Assembly (NCBI GenBank): GCA_965221555.1
Contig: OZ244895.1
Location: 124,001 to 188,000 of the forward strand
Source: JAJEAD01 sp965221555
Lineage (GTDB): Bacteria > Pseudomonadota > Gammaproteobacteria > HK1
Reading direction: 5' to 3'
DNA length: 64,000 bases
Shown: positions 1 to 8,081 of the stretch, piece after piece
Position numbering within the stretch: the stretch's first letter is position 1
Layout: the number at the start of each line of letters is the position of its first letter
Notes under the pieces: generated by a model
Told to the model about the DNA's origin: nothing
What the model saw: only the letters and a program-made list of their open reading frames with translations
The model's database searches: none
Translations under genes and position numbers: made by a program

Positions 1-1557
1 ACCTGCGCGCAGATCCTCGGCCTCCCGCTCTCCCGCCTGCGGGTCACCGCCTCGGAGATCGGAGGCGGGTTCGGCGGCAAGACCACCGTCTTCATCGAGC
101 CCACCGCGCTCGCGCTCTCCATGAAGTCCGGCCGCCCCGTCAAGATGGTCATGGACCGCGATGAAGTGTTTCGCGCTTCGGGTCCGACCTCGAGCGCGAG
201 CATCAGCATGAAGATCGGCGCGACCCGGGAGGGCCGGATCACGGCGGCGGAAGGCGAGCTCAGATACCAGGGCGGCGCCTTTCGCGGCTCGCCCGTACCC
301 TACGGCGCGGAGTGCTGCTTTGCGCTCTACGACACCGCCAACGTGCACCTCACCTGCTACGACGTGGTCGTGAACCGGCCCAAGCAGGCCGCCTACCGGG
401 CGCCCGGAGCCCCGATGGCTTCCTTCGCGGTCGAGTCGGTACTGGACGAGATTGCGCAGAAGCTCGACATCGACCCGATCGAGCTCCGCCTGCGCAACGC
501 GGTGAAGGAGGGCTCGCGCTCCATCTACGGACCGAGCTTCGGACCGGTGGGCATGGTCGAGACGCTCGAAGAGGCGCGCGGTCACGAGAACTACCGGGCG
601 CCATTGGGCACCCGCCAGGGGCGAGGCGTCGCCACCGGCTTCTGGCCGAACTACGGCGGCGAGACCAGCGTCACCCTCAACGTGCAGACCGACGGCACGG
701 TGCTGCTCTCGCTCGGCACGCCGGACATCGGCGGCTCGCGCGCCTCGATGTGCCTGATGGCGGCCGAAGAGCTCGGCATTCCCTACGAGCGGGTGCGGGC
801 GATCATCGCCGACACCAACGCGCTCGGATTCAATGCAACCACCGGAGGCAGCCGCGTCACCCACTCGGCCGGAATGGCCACCATCCAGGCCGCCCGCAGC
901 GCCATCGACAGCATGCGCGGCCGGGTCGCCGAGATGTGGGGCATCGATGTCGAGGCGGTGGAGTGGGAAGACGGCTTCGCCCGCCCCGCGGGCAAGAACG
1001 CGGGCGAATTCGATCCGATGTCCTTTGCGGACATCGCGGCGCTCTCGTCGCAGACCGGAGGCCCCATCGCCGGCCACGCCGAGATCAACGCCGCCGGCGC
1101 CGGCAACAGCTTCGGCACCCACGTGGTCGACGTCGAGGTGGATGAGCGCACGGGCGCGGTTACCGTGCTGCGCTACCTCGTGGCGCAGGACGCGGGCCGT
1201 GCAATCCACCCGAGCTACGTCGAAGGCCAGTACCAGGGCGGCGCCGCGCAGGGGATCGGCTGGGCGCTGAACGAGGAGTACATCTACGGTGAGGACGGCA
1301 CCCTGCAGAACCCGGGTTTCCTCGACTACCGCATGCCGGTCGCCTCGGACCTGCCGATGATCGACACGGTGATCGTGGAGGTCCCGAACCCCGGACACCC
1401 CTACGGGGTGCGCGGCGTGGGCGAAACGCCCATCGTGCCGCCGCTCGCCGCGGTCGCCAACGCGGTGGCCCGCGCCACCGGCCGTCGCCTCACCGAACTG
1501 CCGATGTCACCGCCGCGCATCCTCGCCGCACTCTCCGAGCCGGCGCCGGCGGGCTGA
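1..1557 (+). CDS. Xanthine dehydrogenase/aldehyde oxidase-type molybdopterin-binding subunit, 5' truncated by window edge
   Basis: The reading frame is open from base 1, so only the last 518 residues are visible; family members run about 750-790. The visible part starts just before the GGGFGGK motif (bases 64-84) of the molybdenum-cofactor subunit. Near the C terminus GVRGVGETP (about bases 1408-1434) holds the glutamate that serves as catalytic base in this family. These proteins hydroxylate purines, aldehydes or other carbonyl-type substrates with partner FeS and FAD subunits, which would lie upstream. The substrate cannot be read from the sequence. A MoaD/ThiS-like gene follows after 39 bp. 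Confidence 0.93.
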   Translation, partial: TCAQILGLPLSRLRVTASEIGGGFGGKTTVFIEPTALALSMKSGRPVKMVMDRDEVFRASGPTSSASISMKIGATREGRITAAEGELRYQGGAFRGSPVPYGAECCFALYDTANVHLTCYDVVVNRPKQAAYRAPGAPMASFAVESVLDEIAQKLDIDPIELRLRNAVKEGSRSIYGPSFGPVGMVETLEEARGHENYRAPLGTRQGRGVATGFWPNYGGETSVTLNVQTDGTVLLSLGTPDIGGSRASMCLMAAEELGIPYERVRAIIADTNALGFNATTGGSRVTHSAGMATIQAARSAIDSMRGRVAEMWGIDVEAVEWEDGFARPAGKNAGEFDPMSFADIAALSSQTGGPIAGHAEINAAGAGNSFGTHVVDVEVDERTGAVTVLRYLVAQDAGRAIHPSYVEGQYQGGAAQGIGWALNEEYIYGEDGTLQNPGFLDYRMPVASDLPMIDTVIVEVPNPGHPYGVRGVGETPIVPPLAAVANAVARATGRRLTELPMSPPRILAALSEPAPAG

Positions 1558-1596
1558 GCGCGGGCCGGTCGGCGCAGCGCGTTCCGGATACGGCGA

Positions 1597-1845
1597 ATGA
1601 CGGTACGGGTACGGCTTGGATCCACGCTCGCCTCGGCCGCCGGCGGGCGCAACGAGTTCGAAGTCGAGGCCCGCAACATCATGCAGTTGCTTCGAGGCCT
1701 CGAGAAACACTATCCCGAGCTCGGGCCGGTGCTCGAGCGCGGGGTTGCGGTATCCATCGACGGCCAACTCTACCGGGATGCCTGGCTCCAGCCGGTTCCC
1801 CCCGACGCGGAGGTCTACCTGATGCCGAAGCTGGCGGGGGGCTGA
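1597..1845 (+). CDS. MoaD/ThiS-family small sulfur-carrier protein
   Basis: This 82-residue protein ends in LAGG, the di-glycine tail that is adenylated and thiocarboxylated in MoaD, ThiS and related beta-grasp sulfur carriers. It begins MTVRVRLGSTL, a typical first strand of that fold. It lies 39 bp after a molybdenum-enzyme subunit gene and probably shares its transcript, so a role in sulfur transfer for the molybdenum cofactor is the simplest inference. A sulfur carrier for another pathway is possible. No E1-like partner is visible in the window. Confidence 0.8.
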   Translation: MTVRVRLGSTLASAAGGRNEFEVEARNIMQLLRGLEKHYPELGPVLERGVAVSIDGQLYRDAWLQPVPPDAEVYLMPKLAGG

Positions 1846-1954
1846 GCGGGGCTCGCCACCGGGCGCCGCCGCTGGCCTTGGCAGGGGCGGGCCGGAGGCC
1901 GCGGCACTTTCCCGCCCGCGCACAAAGACATCCGGCCGAGGAATTCGAGACTCC

Positions 1955-2932
1955 ATGACGTCATACCGCGTCCACCCCGACATGACGAAGCTGCTCGCCG
2001 CGAAAGCGGCGAAACCGGTGATCGGAGACCTTGCGGTCCAGCGCGAAGGCCACGACACCTACGGCGCCGCCCTGGCCCGGGAGTATCCGCCGGGAATGGA
2101 GGTCGAGGACCGTACGCTCGCCTGCCCGGGCGCGGGCCGCGAGGGCCAGATACCGGTGAGGGTGTACCGTCCCGCCGGCGCCGAGACGCCGGCGGCCTGC
2201 GTGGTCTACCTCCACGGTGGCGGTTTCGTGCTCGGGAGCCTGGAGAGCGGCGACCAGATCGCAGCCGGGATCGCCGAGGAGGTGGGAGCGGTGGTGATAA
2301 GCGTCGATTATCGCCTCGCTCCCGAGAACCCCTTCCCGGCCGCGCCGGAAGACTGCTACGCCGCACTCGTCCACGTATCGCGCAATGCCTCCGCATTCGG
2401 GATCGACCCGAAACGTATCGCGCTCTGGGGCGACAGCGCCGGCGGCAATCTCGTCGTGGCGACCTGCATGCTCGCCCGAGACCGGGGCGGACCGAAGGTA
2501 GCGGCCCAGGCGGTGGTCTATCCGACCCTCATCGACCGGCCCGTCTCGCGCAGCCATCGCGAGTACGCCGACTCACCGGGGCTCGGCGCGGACTTCATGG
2601 AGCGGGCCTGGAACGCCTACCTCGGCGAGGAGCGCGGCGAGCCGAGTCCGTACGCGGCTCCGCTCATCGCCGGGGCCGACCTCGCCGGGCTGCCGCCCGC
2701 CCACGTGCACATCGCGCAACACGATCCGCTGGCCGATGACGGCCGCGAATACGTGCGCCGGCTGCTTCAAGCGGGCGTCGATGCCGAGCTGCACTGCGCC
2801 CGCGACATGATCCACGGATTCGTGCGGGCGCGGGAGAGCGGCCCCGACGCGGCGGCCGAGTTCGCCGCCATCTGCCGCTCGCTCCGCGCCCATCTTCGCA
2901 TCGGGGCAAGGCTGGAGATCGTAGTGGCATGA
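1955..2932 (+). CDS. Alpha/beta hydrolase, acetyl esterase/HSL-type
   Basis: The 325-residue protein has the hormone-sensitive-lipase signature: oxyanion-hole HGGG at residues 87-90 and the nucleophile elbow GDSAGG with Ser161. A later HDPLADDG segment and DMIHGF supply the likely Asp and His of the triad. Such enzymes cleave short-chain carboxylic esters in the cytoplasm; the natural substrate is unknown. No signal peptide is seen. It follows the MoaD-like gene by 109 bp on the same strand. Confidence 0.88.
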   Translation: MTSYRVHPDMTKLLAAKAAKPVIGDLAVQREGHDTYGAALAREYPPGMEVEDRTLACPGAGREGQIPVRVYRPAGAETPAACVVYLHGGGFVLGSLESGDQIAAGIAEEVGAVVISVDYRLAPENPFPAAPEDCYAALVHVSRNASAFGIDPKRIALWGDSAGGNLVVATCMLARDRGGPKVAAQAVVYPTLIDRPVSRSHREYADSPGLGADFMERAWNAYLGEERGEPSPYAAPLIAGADLAGLPPAHVHIAQHDPLADDGREYVRRLLQAGVDAELHCARDMIHGFVRARESGPDAAAEFAAICRSLRAHLRIGARLEIVVA

Positions 2933-3060
2933 GCCGGTGCGAAGTGGTGGTGGCCCGCGGAGGGCGAAACGGCCTGCCCTGCGCCCCGCACCATGCCCGG
3001 GCCGGTATCGACGTGCTGGTACCGAGGCAACACCGCGACGCGGGCCGCGGGGTGCGCGCG
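2929..3060 (+). pseudogene. Decayed N-terminal fragment of an FAD/NAD(P)-dependent oxidoreductase
   Basis: Translation from the ATG at 2929 gives CEVVVARGGRNGLPCAP and then ARAGIDVLV. This reads like a damaged version of the dinucleotide-binding start of carotene-desaturase/amine-oxidase-type flavoproteins, normally DVVVIGGGHNGLTCA followed by LARAGLDVLVLE. The GxGxxG loop is destroyed and similarity fades by about base 3060. The ATG overlaps the stop of the preceding esterase (ATGA). I infer a relic; it could be chance, since the frame is GC-rich and open throughout. Confidence 0.4.
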
Positions 3061-3206
3061 GGTCTCCCCGCGCCGGTCGCCGGATCGCGGCGAGGGCGAC
3101 GGGTCCGGGCCAGCGCCCCGCCGACCGCGGCACGGTGGATGCTGAATCCGCGGGCAACCCGCGAACGGCGGACGGGCCGTCCCCGCATCGCCCGCCGCTG
3201 CGGCCG

Positions 3207-4199
3207 ATGACGCGCGCTGTCTGCCTCGGCGACATCTATCGGGCGCGCCGGGCGATCGCGCCCTGGGTGCGCCGCACCCCGCTCGTGCGCTCGGACTCTC
3301 TCTCGCGGCTCACCGGCGCCGAGGTGCATCTCAAGCTCGAGACCGCGCACGATACCGGCGCCTTCAAGATTCGCGGCGCCACCAACCGCCTGAGCGCGCT
3401 CGACCCGGAAGAACGCGGGCGGGGCGTGGTCACTGTCTCCACCGGCAACCACGGCCGGGCGGTGGCGCTCGCCGCCCGGCGCGCCGACACGCGGGCGGTG
3501 GTCTGCCTCTCCGAGCTGGTACCTGAGAACAAGCGGGCCGCGATCGAGAGACTGGGGGCGGAGCTTCGGGTGTTCGGACGCTCGCAGGACGAGGCGGAGA
3601 CCGAAGCGCAGCGTCTGGCGCGCGACGAGGGACTCGTCCCCGTGCATCCCTTCGACGACCCGCACGTTATCGCCGGACAGGGCACCATCGGGCTCGAGCT
3701 GCTGGAGGACCTCGGCAGCGTCGACACCGTGATCGCGGGACTCTCGGGGGGCGGCCTGCTCGGGGGCACCGCGCTCGCCCTCAAGGCGGCGAACCCCGCG
3801 GTGCGGGTCATCGGGGTGTCGATGGAGCGCGGCCCGGCGATGATCGAGAGCATCCGCGCCGGACGCCCGGTACCGGTCACCGAGGAGCCGAGCCTCGCCG
3901 ACAGCCTGGGCGGCGGCATCGGACTTGAGAACCGCCATACCTTCGAGCTGGTGCGCCGCGTCGTGGACGACTACGTGCTGGTGAGCGAGCGGGAGATCGC
4001 GACCGGGATGGCGCACCTCTTCCGCCACGAACGCCTTGTCGCCGAGGGTGGCGCGTCGGTGGGAGTGGCGGCGATGCTCGCGGGGCGCGACCTCGGCCTC
4101 CACGGAAACGTCGCCTGCATCATCAGCGGCAACAACGTGGACATGGAGGCCTATCTCCGGGTCGTCACCGGAACCTGGTGCGAGGAGGACGGAGCCTGA
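3207..4199 (+). CDS. eutB: Hydroxyectoine utilization dehydratase EutB (threonine dehydratase-like, PLP)
   Basis: A 330-residue fold-type II PLP enzyme. Lys54 in GAFKIRG is the expected Schiff-base lysine and GGGLLGG at 181-187 is the phosphate-binding loop. Length and the following ornithine cyclodeaminase-like gene match the eutB-eutC pair of ectoine/hydroxyectoine catabolic clusters, where the pair is thought to convert 5-hydroxyectoine to ectoine. The ATG at 3207 is chosen because similarity to the family begins at MTRAV; upstream in-frame sequence is low-complexity Arg/Pro/Gly. It could alternatively be a general threonine/serine dehydratase. The regulatory C-terminal domain of biosynthetic IlvA is absent. 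Confidence 0.82.
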   Translation: MTRAVCLGDIYRARRAIAPWVRRTPLVRSDSLSRLTGAEVHLKLETAHDTGAFKIRGATNRLSALDPEERGRGVVTVSTGNHGRAVALAARRADTRAVVCLSELVPENKRAAIERLGAELRVFGRSQDEAETEAQRLARDEGLVPVHPFDDPHVIAGQGTIGLELLEDLGSVDTVIAGLSGGGLLGGTALALKAANPAVRVIGVSMERGPAMIESIRAGRPVPVTEEPSLADSLGGGIGLENRHTFELVRRVVDDYVLVSEREIATGMAHLFRHERLVAEGGASVGVAAMLAGRDLGLHGNVACIISGNNVDMEAYLRVVTGTWCEEDGA

Positions 4200-4236
4200 G
4201 CCGCGCTCGCGTGCGGCGCCGAAGGGAGGAAAGCGG

Positions 4237-5217
4237 ATGGCGGTGCTCGTGTTGACGGAAGCAGAGCTGCGCGACTGCGTCGGATTCGACGCGGACTGCC
4301 TGAACACGATCGAGGACGCCTTCACCCGGCTCGGCGAGGGAAGGGTGGAGATGCCCCCGATCATGCACATCGAAGTCTCCGAGCACCGCGGCGACATCGA
4401 CATAAAGAGCGCCTGCGTGCACGGTCTCGACCATCTCGCGGTCAAGGTCGCCTCCGGATTCTTCGACAACCCGCAGCGCGGCCTGCCGAGCGGCGGGGCG
4501 ATGGTGGTGGTGCTGAGCGCGAAAACCGGATTCTGCGAGGCGGTCATGCTCGACAACGCCTATCTGACCGATCTCCGCACGGGGCTGGCGGGTGCGGTGG
4601 CGGCGCGTCACCTCGCGCCGGAGACCGTGCGCACCGTCGGCGTGCTCGGGGCGGGCGCTCAGGCCCGCTACCAGGTCCGCGCGCTACGCCTCGTGCGCGA
4701 CTTCGAACGGGTGCTCGTGAGCACGCGCGATGCCGGGCGCGCCGCCGCCTACGCGACGGAAATGAGTCGCACCCTCGGCCTTCCCGTGGAAGTCGCGACG
4801 CCGGAAGCGCTCGTGCGCGAGAGCGAGGTGGTGATAACGGCCACCCCGGCGCGCGCATCCCTCGTCGAGGCCGGCTGGCTGCACCCGGGGCTGCACATCA
4901 CCGCGATGGGCGCCGACCTGCCCGGAAAGCGGGAGCTGGACCCGAAGGTGCTCCGCCGCGCGGATCGCGTGGTCTGCGACCGGCGAGAGCAGTGCCGCAC
5001 GATGGGGGAGCTGCAGCACGCCGCCTCGCTCCTCGACGGCGACCGGCCCCCCGCCGAGCTCGGCGAGATCACCTCGGGGCGAGCGCCCGGGCGGCAATCG
5101 TCGGCGGAGATCACGGTGTGCGACCTCACCGGCACCGGGGTCCAGGACACCGCCATCGCCTGTCTCGCCCTGTCTCGAGCCCGCGACCGGGGCGCGGGTG
5201 TCTCGATCGACGCCTGA
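4237..5217 (+). CDS. eutC: Ectoine utilization protein EutC (ornithine cyclodeaminase/alanine dehydrogenase-like)
   Basis: This 326-residue protein belongs to the ornithine cyclodeaminase/mu-crystallin family. The NAD-binding loop GVLGAGAQ sits around residues 135-142, preceded by VKVASGF (substrate-side lysine near 70) and TDLRTGLAGAVA. A strong ribosome-binding site (GGGAGGA) lies 6 bases before the ATG at 4237. It starts 37 bp after eutB and works with it in hydroxyectoine degradation. Without the neighbours it would be called only ornithine cyclodeaminase family. Confidence 0.82.
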   Translation: MAVLVLTEAELRDCVGFDADCLNTIEDAFTRLGEGRVEMPPIMHIEVSEHRGDIDIKSACVHGLDHLAVKVASGFFDNPQRGLPSGGAMVVVLSAKTGFCEAVMLDNAYLTDLRTGLAGAVAARHLAPETVRTVGVLGAGAQARYQVRALRLVRDFERVLVSTRDAGRAAAYATEMSRTLGLPVEVATPEALVRESEVVITATPARASLVEAGWLHPGLHITAMGADLPGKRELDPKVLRRADRVVCDRREQCRTMGELQHAASLLDGDRPPAELGEITSGRAPGRQSSAEITVCDLTGTGVQDTAIACLALSRARDRGAGVSIDA

Positions 5218-5310
5218 GCCGCCCCACGCACGATCACGATATCAGCGATCGGATTGGCGTCCGAGTCCACCGATCATCGATGAGGTATTGCGGTTAACCG
5301 GAGAGTCCCG

Positions 5311-6552
5311 ATGCCCTACCGAGACCAAGTCTACTTCCAGGCCCCGGCTGAGCCCGAGGTGCCCTTCAGCGAGGAAGAATTCGCCGCGCGCCTTGTACGC
5401 ATCCGCGCCGCGATGGCGCAGGCGGGCATCGACTGCCTGTTCCTCACGTCGCCGGAGAGCCTCTACTACGTGAGCGGCTACCTGTGCATGTGGTATCAGA
5501 CCGAGAGCCCGATGGAGTGGCCACCCTCCAGCGGGATTGCCGTGCATGTCGACCACGACCGTTTCATCCACTTCGACACCGAGCGCGAGGCGGTCCTCAC
5601 CCGCACCTTCACGGTCTCGAAGGACACCCGCTTCTTTCCCCGCGACAGCTACCGGGACGGCACCCGTTTCATCGCCGCCGAGCTCAAGGCGCAAGGGTGG
5701 CTCGAGGGCAACGTGGGGCTCGAGTTCTGGGCCGGGCGTCCGAACCGGGCGGCGAGCAATCGCTTCCAGGCCGCGTTCGAGGCGGCGGGCGCCCGTGTCA
5801 TGGACGGCAGCGCGATCTTGCGTGAGGTGCGCTGGAAGAAGTCCGCCGCCGAGATGGCCTGCCTGCACGAGGCGGCGCGCATCGCGGTCGCCGGGCTCGA
5901 ACGCGCGCACGAGGTAATCCGCCCGGGGGCAAGCGAGCTGGAGGTGCAGGGTGAGGTTCTGAACGCCCTCTGCGCGGCCGGGGGCGAGATGCCGGCGATG
6001 ATGCTGCCGGTGCTCTCGGGCACGAAGACCAACGCCTGCCACGCGGTGGCGACCCGGCGCCGGATGCGCGAGGGGGAGCTCGTGCTGCTCGATCTGGCGG
6101 GCGTGCACAAGCGCTACCACGTCAACGCGGCCCGCGCGTTCAGCCTCGGAGAGCCGCGCCCCGAGGTACGGGACTGCGCGGCCCGCGCGATCGGGGTGAT
6201 GGACCGGGTGCGCGAGTGCCTGCGCCCCAACCTGCCGGTGCGGGAGCTGAACGAAGTGACCCGGCGACACTACGAAGAGCAGGGGCTGTGGGATAGCCGG
6301 GGCTGGATCGGCGGCTACGAGATGGGCATCGCCTTCTTCCCGGACTGGGTCGGGAACTTCGTCTACGACCCCCTGGCGGAAAAGAACGCGGATCGCGCCT
6401 TCGAGCCGGGTAGCGCGGTCAACTACGAGGTGCAGGTCTTTCTGCCGGGGCATGCGGGCTGCTTCTTCGCGATCGAGACCTTTCTGTTCGACGAGCGTGG
6501 CGTGACCCTCGCCACCGAACAGGTACCCTACGGGCTGACCGTGATCGAGTGA
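5311..6552 (+). CDS. M24 (creatinase/aminopeptidase P-like) hydrolase, probable ectoine hydrolase EutD/DoeA
   Basis: A 413-residue pita-bread-fold protein with an N-terminal creatinase domain (to about 170) and a C-terminal M24 domain. Classic M24 metal ligands are not all kept: LLDLAGVHKRYHVNAARAF retains the first Asp but has Asn where the second Asp is expected, and the GHG loop is GYEMGIAFFPDW. That pattern fits the metal-free creatinase/ectoine-hydrolase branch. The gene follows eutBC by 93 bp with a GGAGAG ribosome-binding site, which favours ectoine ring opening. The next pathway enzyme (EutE/DoeB deacetylase) is not in the window. Confidence 0.65.
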   Translation: MPYRDQVYFQAPAEPEVPFSEEEFAARLVRIRAAMAQAGIDCLFLTSPESLYYVSGYLCMWYQTESPMEWPPSSGIAVHVDHDRFIHFDTEREAVLTRTFTVSKDTRFFPRDSYRDGTRFIAAELKAQGWLEGNVGLEFWAGRPNRAASNRFQAAFEAAGARVMDGSAILREVRWKKSAAEMACLHEAARIAVAGLERAHEVIRPGASELEVQGEVLNALCAAGGEMPAMMLPVLSGTKTNACHAVATRRRMREGELVLLDLAGVHKRYHVNAARAFSLGEPRPEVRDCAARAIGVMDRVRECLRPNLPVRELNEVTRRHYEEQGLWDSRGWIGGYEMGIAFFPDWVGNFVYDPLAEKNADRAFEPGSAVNYEVQVFLPGHAGCFFAIETFLFDERGVTLATEQVPYGLTVIE

Positions 6553-6592
6553 GAACACGAAGGCCGAAGCACGCGCGCTTTGGCATCAGCAA

Positions 6593-7813
6593 GTGAGCGA
6601 CATGGACTACCAGGCCTTCTTCACCCGCGAGCTCGACGGTCTGCGCTCCGAAGGCCGCTACCGCGTGTTCACCGACCTGGAGCGCCGCGCGGGGAGCTTC
6701 CCCCAGGCCACCCGGTACACGGGGGAGGAACGCTCCGAGGTCACGGTGTGGTGCTCCAACGACTATCTGGGCATGGGGCAGCATCCGGCGGTGCTCGCGG
6801 CGATGCATGAGGCGCTGGAGCGCTGCGGGGCGGGCGCGGGCGGGACGCGCAACATCTCGGGCACCAACCATTACCACGTGCGCCTGGAGCGCACCCTCGC
6901 CAATCTTCACGGCAAGGCGGCGGCCCTGATCTTCACCTCGGGCTACGTGTCCAACTGGACGACGCTCGGCACCCTTGCGGCGCGGCTCCCGGGCTGCGTG
7001 GTGCTCTCCGACGCCGGCAATCATGCCTCGATGATCGAAGGTATCCGCCACAGCCGGGCGGAGAAGCGCATCTTCCGCCACAACGACCCCGAGGACCTCG
7101 ATCGACATCTCGCGGACATCGAGCCGGGACGCGCGAAGCTCGTCGCCTTCGAGTCGGTGTACTCCATGGACGGGGACATCGCCCCCATCGCCGAGCTCTG
7201 CGAGGTGTCGGAGCACCACGGCGCGATGACCTACCTCGACGAAGTGCACGCGGTCGGACTCTACGGCCCCCGTGGCGGCGGCGTCGCGGAGCGCGACGCG
7301 GTCCACGAACGCCTCACCGTGATCGAAGGCACGTTGGGCAAGGCGTTCGGAGTTCTCGGCGGCTACATCGCCGCGAGCCGGGAACTCTGCGACTTCGTGC
7401 GCAGCTTCGCCTCCGGCTTCATCTTCACCACCGCCCTGCCGCCGGTGATCGCGGCGGGCGCGCTTGCAAGCATCAAGCACGTGCGAGGCGCCGAAGCATT
7501 GCGCGTGCGACACCGTGAGCGCGTGGCCAGAGTACGCGCCGCTTTCGCCGCCGCCCGCCTCCCGGTGCTCGAGAACCCGAGCCACATCGTGCCGGTGATG
7601 GTGCGCGACCCCGTGCTCTGCAAGCGCATCAGCGACGAGCTGCTGGAGCGCGACGCCATCTACGTACAGCCCATCAACTACCCCACCGTGCCCCGCGGCA
7701 CCGAGCGCCTGCGCTTCACCCCGACTCCGCTCCACAGCGATGAAGACATCGAGCGCCTCACCGCCGCCCTGTCACGCATCTGGTACGAGATGGGCCTCGA
7801 GCTCGCGGCCTGA
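6593..7813 (+). CDS. hemA: 5-aminolevulinate synthase (ALAS)
   Basis: A 406-residue alpha-oxoamine synthase. Lys250 in GTLGKAFG is the PLP lysine; DEVHAVGLYG and GTRNISGTNHYH are typical. The C-terminal IYVQPINYPTVPRGTERLR stretch is specific for true ALAS rather than KBL or BioF. It condenses glycine and succinyl-CoA to 5-aminolevulinate. The start is taken at GTG 6593; an ATG at 6602 is equally possible and neither has a clear ribosome-binding site. It lies 40 bp after the ectoine-hydrolase-like gene. ALAS is typical of Alphaproteobacteria; most gammaproteobacteria use the C5 route. Confidence 0.93.
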   Translation: MSDMDYQAFFTRELDGLRSEGRYRVFTDLERRAGSFPQATRYTGEERSEVTVWCSNDYLGMGQHPAVLAAMHEALERCGAGAGGTRNISGTNHYHVRLERTLANLHGKAAALIFTSGYVSNWTTLGTLAARLPGCVVLSDAGNHASMIEGIRHSRAEKRIFRHNDPEDLDRHLADIEPGRAKLVAFESVYSMDGDIAPIAELCEVSEHHGAMTYLDEVHAVGLYGPRGGGVAERDAVHERLTVIEGTLGKAFGVLGGYIAASRELCDFVRSFASGFIFTTALPPVIAAGALASIKHVRGAEALRVRHRERVARVRAAFAAARLPVLENPSHIVPVMVRDPVLCKRISDELLERDAIYVQPINYPTVPRGTERLRFTPTPLHSDEDIERLTAALSRIWYEMGLELAA

Positions 7814-8081
7814 TCGACTTCTTCCCGAGCAAGGCCCGTTTGAACAGAGACGGTTATCACCTGACAGTGCCGCCCCGATGGACAGACCACCGTCACACTT
7901 GACTGAAGGTCCGAAAAATTTTGCTGGCAGTGGACACGTGCTCGACCAAGCAGTTGTATCCGGCGTTGTCCAGGTCGGCTGACGTGAGCCGCGGTGCGAG
8001 CGTCGCGCCGTTGCCGGGCACGGTCCGATGCGCCTCCACCGCGGTTACATGGCCAAAGTCCCGCTTCACCGACGAGATACC

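Noticed and set aside
3207..4199. Biosynthetic threonine dehydratase (IlvA)
   Set aside because: No C-terminal ACT-like regulatory domain, and the EutC neighbour favours ectoine use.
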